The notes beneath the pieces were generated by a model that had not been told where the DNA came from, did not search any database, and saw only the letters and a list, made by a program, of their open reading frames with translations. From Wyeomyia smithii (taxonomy: Eukaryota > Arthropoda > Insecta > Diptera > Culicidae), in NCBI RefSeq assembly GCF_029784165.1, contig NC_073696.1, positions 89,041,310 to 89,105,309 on the forward strand: a stretch of 64,000 nucleotides of DNA, given 5' to 3'. Below are positions 44,930 to 54,821 of the stretch, piece after piece. Within the stretch, counting starts at the first letter, position 1. Every line of letters begins with the position of its first letter. A program made the translations under genes and the position numbers.

Positions 44930-45715
44930 ATACCTATCCGAAATAGCATTTTCCAATTGCTTTTCAAAAATGTGTTGTGTTTCAATAAATTAAACCAATA
45001 GCACAAAATGGTATCTTTTGCCTATAAAAACGTTTATGCAAAGTTTCAGCCAATGGGCTCGTTCACGTTCTGATGATGTAAACTTGACAGAAAATGTATG
45101 GTCGAACTGTCAAAACGACGCAAACCCAGAAACAACGAGTCAAATGTGTTGCGTATCTGATTGAGATCCCTATACTCTCATTATCACTGAATAACATCGA
45201 TACAGTCTTTTGTCCGATTATATATGCCAGAGCACTGTGTGTTCAATCAAGTGTTGGCAAAGGACATTATTGGGGTAAATAAAATAAATAAATTGTCTGG
45301 TACAACATTCGAAAGACGAGTGCAAGTGTCTTAGAGAGTAGATTTTTCAAACAAAGTAATATAACATATTCCATCAGTTTCCACCGTTTCATTTAAAAGT
45401 TCAAGACACTTGGAATCGAAAACATTTTTCAAATATTAAAACTCCATGTGCCTCCCGTGTGTGATTTTGCAAATGACATGAAAGCATTCAACATTTTCCA
45501 CGAGACACAATCTTAATTTTGGTTGAGATAATTTTTTTTTTGCATAGAGTAGTTTGATACATTTTGTAAATTTGTTTTGTAATATTTTGCCATTTTACTT
45601 ATGATTTTTCCAATTCAACATTGCCACCCTAACGACAATGATATAACAAATATTATATTTTTAGGAATTTTTCTATTGGTATTCAGTGAGAAGTGATTTT
45701 TTTCGTTTAATACTC
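44930..45715. other. Unpaired interior of the foldback, no gene
   Basis: It includes a GTAAATAAAATAAATAAATT stretch near 45275-45292 and an unrecognised 62-codon ORF. Nothing else can be supported. Confidence 0.3.
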
Positions 45716-46189
45716 ATTTTTACAAAATATTATGAACCACCTTATGTCGAATAAATGAACCACCCAAATGAAACATAATGTATTCGATGCTAGTTATAGG
45801 GTATATCATTATACAAGCTATTTCGAGAGACTAGTGATCAATTTCCAAAGAAAAATTCTAAACATTTTGAACTCCGCCTTCCACAATTGAAAAAACGACA
45901 AGTCCCAGAGAGTAAATTTTTGCAAAAAAAAAATTTTCAGATGACACCAATTCTCGACGTTTCATGCGTTTTTAAGTCATTTGGCATAAAAAAAAATTTT
46001 CGAAAACCGAAATTTCACGTTCCCTTGGATGATTTTTCGGTTTTCAAAAAAGCCAAACTTCATTCGCTTTGCGCCACCCGATTTTAAGTCCGATTGAGCT
46101 GAAAATTTGCACAGGGTGTTTTTTCGAGCAGGTGAACATTTTGTGTAGGGTTTTTTTTTTTTGAAATTTTCTGGTCACTTTTTTCCATA

Positions 46190-46460
46190 CGATGATTGGC
46201 GCCCTAACGCATAGTCGAGGGCAAGGAAACGAGGCAGCACTAAGCCGCCGTGGTTTCCGCAGTCCGAGCCGGTCACCGACCCGCCGTCGGAAGCGGCGGC
46301 CTCTCGCACCCAAACGACTGATCCACTGGTTTGCTAGGTCTACTCAAACAGAGTTTTCTTCCCTTAGTTAAGTCCGAACGAGCGGTAGCGAGTAGGGACA
46401 GCATTCGCTCGAACAGCGAGTCGGCCGAAGACCGCTTTTCAAATGACACTTTGAAGCGAA
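46190..46460. other. GC-rich block unpaired in the foldback
   Basis: This stretch of about 270 bases lies between the inner right arm and the right minisatellite and has no counterpart at 43637-43750. It holds GCCGCCGTGGTTTCCGCAGT and CGAACGAGCGGTAGCGAGTA. Its GC content is well above its neighbours. The origin is unknown. It may be part of a different element. Confidence 0.4.
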
Positions 46461-46544
46461 ATACATGCTATTGAATGCTGTGATGATGATGACGATAATA
46501 ACATATTCCGCATCACTTCCCCTCGGACTTGTGTCCTTTCAGCC

Positions 46545-46735
46545 TTGTATCCATTCGGCCTCGCGTCCATTCGGCCTCGCGTCCATTCGGCCTCGCGTCC
46601 ATTCGGCCTCGCGTTCATTCGGCCTCGCGTCCATTCGGCCTCGCGTTCATATGCCTCGTGTCCGTATGCCTGCCGTCCATTATGCCTAGCGTACTATGCC
46701 TCGCGTCCGTATGCCTCTCGTCTGTATGCTTAACG
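46545..46735 (-). repeat. 16-bp minisatellite, right array (~12 units, inverted)
   Basis: ATTCGGCCTCGCGTCC units come first (about seven), then TATGCCTCGCGTCCG-type units (about five). This is the mirror order of the left array, with the GGCCGAAT type facing the centre on both sides. Confidence 0.9.
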
Positions 46736-46740
46736 GGGTG

Positions 46741-47215
46741 TCATCAAATTTATGGTCAATAGTTTTCATCACGTTTCTCATCGCAAAAATAATTCCCTAT
46801 GCATCTATGGAAGAAACTCTTGGAATCTATGATAGTGACAGGTCAAGAATTTTTCGATATGAAGGACAGGAAGCGCTCTTCTCTGGTGCAGATACGGGAA
46901 CATCTGAGGGCTTTTTTACCTATAGGTGACTGAACCAGTGCAACCATTATTTGATCTTTTGGGGTACTTTATCCGAAAAATCTTTTTCAGCTTATTTTAG
47001 ATTGGATCTCTTCTCTTTGTTAAAGAGAAAGCAAACACTTTGGCAAAGTGGGATGCAGCAAACGATGATATTTACAATACACCAATCTTTTTTCAAACTC
47101 TTTCAAAACTCTGTTTGTTTTATTTTTGATAGCCGTAAGCCCTAGGATACTTATCCTTCTGTGATTTTTCTGATATCAGTGCACCCATTCCTTGAGGGTT
47201 ATAATTTTCGACCAA
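46741..47215. other. No gene recognised
   Basis: AT-rich DNA with short ORFs only. Nothing supports coding. Confidence 0.3.
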
Positions 47216-47223
47216 ACCCACAC

Positions 47224-47379
47224 AATTGTGTAGGCAAAAAGTGACGTGAAACGAGACCTACATAAATCGAAGTATGTCCTACAACATACATGCTGACTTA
47301 CACAAGCGATGTGAGCGATAAAATAATAAATTTGTCGTTCAAAGAGAGAGAGAGAAAGTTACCTTTCACCTACACAATT
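47224..47379. mobile_element. Small MITE (~156 bp)
   Basis: The ends are AATTGTGTAGGCAAAAAGTG and the complement of GTTACCTTTCACCTACACAATT, agreeing at about 17 of 21 bases. It contains a (GA)n tract at 47341-47357. It is non-coding. Confidence 0.55.
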
Positions 47380-47418
47380 ATTTGGGCTCAGTCGGAAAGG
47401 AGTACACTTTTCGCTTAA

Positions 47419-48727
47419 CCCGTAAAGACCCGGGACGGAACTTGTTTTTTGAAAATGCTCGTTCTCAGCACTAGAACGGCCGATTTGGGAAAACTTGGAC
47501 TTTTATTCAAGGGGAATAGTTGGTCTAAGTTTTGGTAAAGTGCCACCCCTCTGGACCCCTCCCCGTTTTTGTGAGACGCAAATATGTCTGTGCTTTTTTT
47601 CTAATTTTTCAAACAGATTGAGCAAACACTGGGAATTTTCATACGTATCAATTGCTCCATATATCAAATCATGTCAGGTGGATGAAATATGTTATGTAAG
47701 AGTGAATTTTGGAGTTTTTAAGTTATTTCAGTACAAAATCACAAAACTACGTATTTTTATAAAAAATTCAAACAACAAAACCGTTCTTCAAATTTTAAGC
47801 TCCACATTTTTGCGATAAGGTCTCCTGAATCCATACGTGATGAAATATTTATTTTAGCATGCAAATATTTTGAGAAAAACCAGTTTAAATTCACCAATGT
47901 ACGTATTTCCATGAAAACCTTATTTTTTCAGTCTCCCACGGTAGGTTTCAACTTAGCTCTTCAAATTTCAAGCTCCATACTTTTGGAGTTTCGTCTTCTG
48001 AATCCAAAGATGCTGAAAGATTTATTCTAGCATGCACAGATTTGGAGAAAACCAAGTTTTCATAAGAACTCGTACTTTAGTGAATTCAAAATCGTTTTTC
48101 TCTAAATCTGTGCATGCTAGGATAAATCTTTCAGCATCTATGGATTCAGAAGATGTTACTCTAGTAATAAAGAGCTTGACAATTGAAGAGCCAAGTTGAA
48201 ACCAACTGTGGGAGACTGAGAAAATCAGGTTTCCATTAAAATACGTGCTTTAGTGAATTTAAACTCGTTTTTCACAAAATATTTGCATGCTTAAATAAAT
48301 ATTTCATCGCGTATTGATTCAAAAGACCTTATTTCAAAAATGTAGAGCTTAAAATTTGAAGAACGATTTTCTTATTTGATTTTATATAAAAATACGTAGT
48401 TTTGTGATTTTGTACTGAAATAATTTGGAAACTCCAAAATTCACTCTTACATACCATATTTCATCCACCTGACATGATTTGATACATGGAGCAATTGATA
48501 CGTATGAAAATTACCAGTGTTTGCTCAATCTGATTGAAAAATTAGAAAAAAACACAGACATATTTGCGTCTCACAAAAACGGGGAGGGGTCCAGAGGGGT
48601 AGCACCTTTACCAAAACTTAGAGCAACTATTCCCCTTGAATAAAAGTCCAAGTTTTCCCAAATCGGCCGTTCCAGTGCTGAGAACGAGCATTTTCAAAAA
48701 TCAAGTTCCGTCCCGGGTCTTTACGGG
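47419..48727. mobile_element. 1.31-kb TTAA-flanked palindromic MITE, copy 1
   Basis: TTAA at 47415-47418 and 48728-48731. The ends are CCCGTAAAGACCCGGGACG and its exact complement. The arms of about 640 bases pair to a turn near 48070, with internal repeats of AGCATGCA..ATTT(T/G)GAGAAAA. A second copy is at 62295-63591. TTAA plus a CCC start is the signature of piggyBac-mobilised elements (family knowledge). Confidence 0.88.
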
Positions 48728-48731
48728 TTAA

Positions 48732-49160
48732 TTCTAGATATTATCTTGAACAATATGATCACTAGTACGTGTTATACGGTGATTTATTTAATCTTTTCTT
48801 ATTACGTTGACATTTTCAAAACCTTTCGAAGTGTTAAAAGTTTCATCTAATTACTGAAAATGTATCTCCAATGAAACTAGGTCAACAATTCGTACCTTTC
48901 ATTGATATCTAATTCTCTATTTCCACAACATATGCTTTTAGATTGCACGCACGCGTTATTGGTGAGTTTATTTATTCCAACATTTTTGTAAAGTTATGAT
49001 TGGTTAACTTCATTTTCAATTGATTGTGGTGCATTTCACTTACAGTTTAAAGGTGTTATCTAACTTCTAAAAGATTCCCGGTTGGCAATCCTGTTAGGTG
49101 ATCAATCTCGCAAATTGTCATCGTTGAACTAGTAAACTTAAATTTTTCAAATGCTAAAAT
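48732..49160. other. No gene recognised
   Basis: AT-rich DNA between a MITE and I-clade copy B. No signals were seen. Confidence 0.3.
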
Positions 49161-49362
49161 TGCTAAACTATTTTTTTTTGTTCACACAACATTTATTTGA
49201 CACGGCACAATACAAATTAATGTTTTACGGAGCCAATTAAATCTAATGCCTTATGGTGTAGAATATTTTATAATCTAAAGGCAAATTTTTTATCCTCGCT
49301 GTCGACTACGAGCTGAAACTAAATCTAATACTAAAACTAACATGGTTTTTTTTGTTTCGCTG

Positions 49363-52300
49363 TTAAATTGGCACATTGATGCTCTTCAAGTAGCTATAAA
49401 CATGTAGCATGTATGGCAAGTTTCGCTGAGCGAGAATATCACGAACTGGCACATAGGGCTGTATTCCTCGGGCCCTGAGGGTATCCAAAAGTAGAGATCT
49501 GGCGCCGCAGAATTCAGCACACACCCAAACCACGTGTTCAATGTCTTGATACCCCAATCCACAAACGCAATGATTACTGCTCGCCAGGCCAATACGCAAG
49601 AGATGTGCATCTAGCCCGTAGTGGTTGGACATAATCCGAGACATCATGCGAATGAAATCTCGTCCTACATCCAACCCCCGAAGCCAAGGTTTGGTGGAAA
49701 CCTTGGGGATGATGCTGTGTAGCCACCTCCCCAGTTCTCCCTTATCCCACGAGGCCTACCAGTTGACAAGTGTACTCTGACGTGAAAATTTTAAAAATTC
49801 ATTGTAGGCAATTGGTCTGTTATAAATATCACCGTTTGTTGCGCCCACCTTAGCCAAAGTGTCCGCTTTCTCATTGCCCGGAATGGAACAATTAGAAGGG
49901 ACCCACACTAAGGTAATCTGAGAAGATTTTCCGGATAAAGCACTCAGATGTTCCCGTATTTTCCCCAGGAAATACGAAGAGTGCCTTACATCCTTCATCG
50001 ATCGGAGAGCCTCAATAGAACTGAGACTGTCCGTAAAGATGAAGTAATGGTCCGTGGGCATTGTTTCAATAATCCCTAAGGTATACTGAATTGCAGCCAA
50101 TTCTGCGACGTAAACAGAAGCAGGATTATCGAGCTTGTAGGAGGCGGTAAAATTATTGTTGAAGATACCGAAGCCAGTGAAGATACCCGTTGAGAAGTGA
50201 TCCATCAGTATAAAACGCATTGTCGCAGTTGATGTTTTTATATTTGTTATAAAATATTTTAGGGATCTGCTGCACGCGTAGATGATCCGGAATTCCACGA
50301 GTTTCTTCCATCATGGATGTATCGAAAAACACAGTAGAAACAGAAGTATCTAATAAGTTGACACGATTGGAGGTGTATGAGGAAGGATTTATACTTTGAG
50401 ACATGTGATTGAAATACACAGTCATGAAACGGGTTTGAGAATTAAGTTCAACTAGCCTATCAAAATGTTCAATTACCAAGGGGTTCAAAACCTCACATTT
50501 GATGGCGGTCTTTTAATGGGAGAACGCCCGCCAAAACTTCCAAACTCATCGTTTGGGTCGAATGCATGCAACCTAAGGCAATACGCAAACAACGATACTG
50601 CAATCATTCCAGCTTGATTAAATGGGTGTTTGCAGCGGAGCGGAAGCAGAAACACCCGTACTCAAGCACCGACAATATCGTTGTTTGGTAAAGCCTTATG
50701 AGGTCTCCTGGGTGGGCGCCCCACCATGATCCACTAATTGTCCGGAGAAAATTCACTCTTTGTTGACATTTTTTCATCAAATACCGAACGTGACATCCCC
50801 AGGTGCCTTTCGAATCGAACCAGACACCAAGATATTTAGATACCAAAACCTGAGAAATCGTTTCACCCATTAACTGTAAGTGGAGCTGAGCAGGCTCACG
50901 CTTCCTAGAAAAAACTACTATCTCAGTCTTCTCCGGAGAGAATTCGATACCTAGCTGTAAAACCCAAGCAGACAAATTGTCCAAGGTATCTTGCAATGGT
51001 CCTTGCAAATCGGCAGCTTTGGCTCCTGTAACAGAGACCACGCTGTCGTCTGCAAGTTGTCTTATCGTGCATAAATTTTCTAAACATGCGTCAATGTCAT
51101 TCACATAAAAATTATAAAGAAGGGGGCTTAAGCATGAGCCCTGGGGAAGACCCATGTAGCTAATACGAAAAGTTGCCAAATCGCCATGCGTAAAATGCAT
51201 ATGCTTTTCGGACAACAAATTATGCAAGAAATTGTTCAAAATTGGTGAAAATCCTTGTCGGTGAAGTTTGCCCGAAAGAATGTCAATAGAAACGGAATCA
51301 AAAGCCCCCTTAATGTCCAAGAACACAGATGCCATTTGTTCTTTGCGAGCATAGGCTAGCTGAATATCTGTTGAAAGCAACGCAAGACAATCATTCGTTC
51401 CTTTGGCACGGCGGAAGCCAAATTGAGTATCTGATAGTAGACCGTTTGATTCGACCCAATGGTCTAAACGACGGAGTATCATTTTCTCCATCAATTTCCG
51501 AATACAGGATAGCATTGCAATCGGCCTATAAGAGTTGTGATCAGAAGCTGGTTTTCCCGGTTTTTGGATGGCGATCACCTTCACTTGCCTCCAATCCTGC
51601 GGTACAATGTTTTGCTCCAGGAACTTATTGAACAAGTTCAACAAGCGCCTCTTGGCATTGCCTGGTAGATTCTTCAACAAGTTGAATTTGATTCTATCTA
51701 ACCCAGGCGCGTTATTGTTACAGGACAGGAGGGCAACTGAAAACTCTGCCATCGTAAAAGGTGATTCTATCGCATCGTGGCCCGGAGACGTATCGCGAAC
51801 AAAGTTTTGCGCAGGAACAGAGTCCGGACATACTTTCCTGGCAAAATCAAATATCCACCGACTTGAAGACTCCTCGCTTTCGTTGACCGTTATACGATTT
51901 CGCATTCTTCGGGCTGTGTTTCAAAGAGTGCTCATCGATGTCTCCCTCGACGTTTCGTTTACGAACCGGCGCCAATATCCACGTTTCTTTGCTCGGACCA
52001 AGCTTTTGAACTTGGTCTCAAGCTCCAAATACCGCTTAAAGTCGTCGGGTTGATCTTTCACCCAAAAGAAGGCCTTAAACGCGTCGGATTTTTCCGTGTA
52101 GACATCGGAGCACTCTTTGTCCCACAACGGAGTGGGAGGCCGCTCTTTGATCGTCACGCCGGGATATTTCTTCGTTTGGGCTTGCAACGCGGCGTCGAGA
52201 ATCAAGCCCGCGAGGAGGTTGTATTCTTCAAATGATGGGTGATGTTGAATCGACTCGACAGCTTCTGATATCATTTCCTCGTATAATTTCCAATCGATAT

Positions 52301-53030
52301 TCCGTGTGAGGTCATACGGAATATCAACTGATCGCGTGCGAGTTGAACCATTATCAATTGAAATTTGAATAGGCAAATGATCGCTACCGTGGGGATCAAG
52401 GACTACCTTCCATATGCAATCCAACCGCAGCGATGTTGAACATAAAGATAAATCTAAAGCACTGGGGCGCGCTGGAGGTTTCGGAACGCGTGTCATATCC
52501 CCGTTGTTTAATATTGTCATGTCGATGTCGTCGCAGAGGTTATAGATCAAAGAGGAACGGTTATCATTAGAAGGGGAACCCCAAGCCACGCCGTGAGAGT
52601 TGAAATCTCCCAAAATCAAACGTGGTGAGGGAAGAAGTTCTATTAAATCAAAGAGCAGCCGTTGCCCAACCTGTGCTCTGGGAGGAATATATATTGAAGC
52701 AATACAAAGCTCTTTGCCTTGTATTGTCATTTGACATGCGACAGCTTCGACGCCTGGGACCGTGGGGAGGTTAATACGATAGAAGGAATAGCACTTCTTA
52801 ATCCCTAGAAGTACTCCTCCGTAAGGGGTGTCTTGGTCGAGGCGAATTATATTAAAATCATGGAAGCTAAGATCTACATTTGAAGTGAGCCAAGTTTCAC
52901 AGAGGGAAAATGCATCGCATTTATGCTTATTAATCAAAACTTTAAATGAATCAATTTTGGGGATGATACTTCTACAATTCCACTGTAAAATAGAGATAGA
53001 ATCGTTCATCTCAGCCGATGAATTAGCCAT
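49363..53030 (-). pseudogene. I-clade copy B ORF2: endonuclease, RT, RNase H, nearly intact
   Basis: I place the start at the ATG 53028-53030 (MANSSAEMND) because it overlaps the ORF1 stop in ATGGCTAA, as in copy A. The longer frame upstream (to 53051) is within ORF1. The endonuclease has LQWNCRSIIPKID, LILGDFNSHGVAWGS and PHGSDHLPIQ. RT has LDIKGAFDSVSID (motif A), GLPQGSCLSPLLYNF (B), RQLADDSVVSV (C) and VSKYLGVWFDS. RNase H has FYTDGS, VYVAELAAIQYTL, IFTDSLSS and WVPSNCSIPGNEKADTLAK (the usual His is Asn). The C-terminus ends with NHCVCGLGYQDIEHVVWVC. Lesions are a TGA in STL*NTARRM (about 51918), a TGA in KLE*LQYRC (about 50602), and shifts near 50510, 50200 and 49745. Confidence 0.9.
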
Positions 53031-54390
53031 CGAAGGATACGATCGCTGCAAGGAGGGGCCATTTAGCAGTCAACTGCTTCAAAAACGTTTTAAATGCCAG
53101 CAGAAGACTATTAAGAGGATCAGTTATGTTGAAATTTTGAAAAATCCAGTCCACAATATCTGAAAACTTTAGCAGTCCAGATTCGAGCTGAATCTTGGAC
53201 GAAAAAGAAGGAACAGTTGGGTTTTTTGATGTTCCTGGAAGTGCCGGAAACTCCTTATTTGAATTCAGTTTTGCCAATCCCGGAGGAGTTTGCTTCGGAT
53301 TTTCTAAAGCACTTTTTTGTTTCTTAGTATCAGTCACTTCAGATGGAGACCTTCTCTGTCCTTTCCTAGGAAGCCGAGGAGAAGAAAGGTTTTTCCTCTT
53401 CCTAGATTTCCCGGGTTCAACAAAAGAAGATTCCCCAACTGAATCGTCAGAATCAGACTCATCGGATGGCAAGACCTCGAAGAGATTCGGGGAAACCAGT
53501 TTGGTGGCAGCGGCCTCTTTTAGCATTTCTGCGAAAGTGCGCTTAGAGCGCACTTTAAGAGACCGCTTGATCTTGTCTTGGCGCTGTTTGTACGCGGGAC
53601 ATGCAGACAGCTCATGCGGAGTCTGCCCACAATAAAGGCATTTTTCAGCACCCTTATTACAGGCGTCATCCGCATGTTGCTCTCCGCACTTGCCACAACG
53701 TGCTTTATTGCCACAGTGGGAGGCCGTATGGCCCAACTGTTTGCACTTGAGGCAATTCATTACCCGCGGTACAAACAAGCGCACGGGCAGACGCACCTTG
53801 TCCACGAGCACATAGCTCGGCAGAGCAGACCCGGCGAAAGTCACGCGAAAAGAGTCTGAAGGGGTGTAAGTTTTTACACCCTTGTCGAGCGATACTGAAT
53901 GTTATTGCTTACATTCAAGTATCTTGGCAGGTTCAAGGCTAGAATCCTTGAAAAGGCCTTTTCCAGCCTTCAACGGGTCCTTGACAGTCAGACTCGATTC
54001 GCTGACCACACCGTCAATCTCAACTACGCGAGCTGGAATGTACACGTGGTACTCCCGCGTGAAGAGCTCACAAGCAGCAATCTCGTTTGCTTGCTTGAGG
54101 TCGGACACCAAAACACGCAGCTTATTCGGGCGTACTTTGGTAATTTCAGTCACGGCTGTAAACCGTGCCAGATCTTTACATATTTGCATTGTGTTCAATG
54201 CTTTCACTTTCGGCCGGAAAAATACAGCCCCAATACCAACTTTGCCCTCCGGATACTGCTTAAGCCGATGGGTAGCTTCCTGCGGGCTTCCATTCTTAAC
54301 CCTTGGAACTTTGTATCCTGGAGGGCTAGGCGGTAGAACGAGCGGGTTTTCATCCCCGCGTTCGTCGTCCATGTTGGACGCGTAAGCCAC
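53023..54390 (-). pseudogene. I-clade copy B ORF1 (Gag-like), one in-frame stop
   Basis: This is a nucleic-acid-binding ORF1 protein. It has an ATG at 54388-54390 and a Pro-rich N-terminus (LPPSPPGYKVPRV). ITKVRPNKLRVLVSDLKQAN and ELFTREYHVYIPARVVEID come next. The frame meets a TAA at about 53902 (ILECKQ*HSVSLDKG) and continues openly with RVTFAGSALPSYVLVDKVRL. Three intact knuckles follow: CLKCKQLGHTASHC, CGKCGEQHADDAC and CLYCGQTPHELSAC. A basic, Ser-rich region and the conserved tail FSDIVDWIFQNFNITDPLNS complete it. The stop is at 53023-53025. Without the single TAA, ORF1 would be one frame of about 455 codons. Confidence 0.9.
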
Positions 54391-54809
54391 ACACGCAAAA
54401 TGCCAATCAACAAATAATATTGTAGAAAAAAACCAAGAGAAAAAAAACTACTTATCTTCTGCAGCCGCTCTTCACCGCAATCAGCGCACGGGCGATGCCA
54501 ATCTCCAGTCCTTCACACAAGAGTCCGCTAGCAAAAGCTGCAGCCGCTCCAGCCACACAGCAGCACCAGTACAGCCAAACAGCAGTACGCCGGGTACTGG
54601 ATCTCTCGCAGTAGCGACACAACGTACAGTCTGTGGCGTACGGTAGTAATAGGCGATGATGCGTTCCATTGTCTTCAATAGACGACGGCAACGAGCAGCA
54701 GTGCACACGCAATACAATGCACGGTGACCTTGAAGGCGATTAACTGGTCGGCACTATCGAGATCGAAATGAAATTGCGACCGAACACGACGAGAGCACAA
54801 CTCGGAATC
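54391..54809 (-). other. 5' UTR of I-clade copy B
   Basis: This stretch of about 420 bases lies between the 5' target repeat and the ORF1 ATG. It is GC-richer than the flanks. By analogy with I elements it should contain the internal promoter. No motif is asserted. Confidence 0.55.
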
Positions 54810-54821
54810 TGCTAAACTATT

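Larger units (their letters stand above)
43430..46740. repeat. 3.3-kb foldback capped by mirrored minisatellites
   Basis: Left arm about 43430-44230 and right arm about 45720-46740 are reverse complements. The outermost parts are 16-bp minisatellites (43441-43636 and 46545-46735). Inside each lies CAGGTGAACATTTTGTGTAG-type text (43795 and 46130), then AAAACGCATGAAACGTCG (43974), and then TGGTTCATTTATTCG near 44190, whose complement is at 45735-45765. Between the arms sit a second inverted pair and unpaired sequence. The right arm has an extra GC-rich block at 46190-46460. No protein is encoded. Confidence 0.78.
49173..54809 (-). mobile_element. I-clade non-LTR retrotransposon, copy B, full length (5.64 kb) with target duplication
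   Basis: The 12-bp direct repeat TGCTAAACTATT flanks it at 49161-49172 and 54810-54821. Reading leftward it holds a 5' UTR of about 420 bases, ORF1, ORF2 and a 3' UTR ending in GTGCCGTGTCAAATAAA, a short linker and poly(A). The coding part has far fewer lesions than copy A. The 3' end also matches the tiny tails at 5824-5861 and 15323-15389. It belongs to the I group because RNase H follows RT. Confidence 0.9.

Noticed and set aside
43363..46733. TTAA at 43363-43366 and at about 46730 as target duplication of the 3.3-kb foldback
   Set aside because: The sequences inside the two TTAA sites are not inverted repeats of each other, so the sites are not a matching pair.
46465..46762. Overlapping ORFs of repeated Ser-Arg-Pro-Phe-Gly type
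   Set aside because: They are translations of the 16-bp minisatellite in several frames. The open frames result from the repeat period.
53882..54385. 167-codon plus-strand ORF
   Set aside because: Antisense to ORF1 of I-clade copy B, where the CCHC protein frame is clearly on the minus strand.
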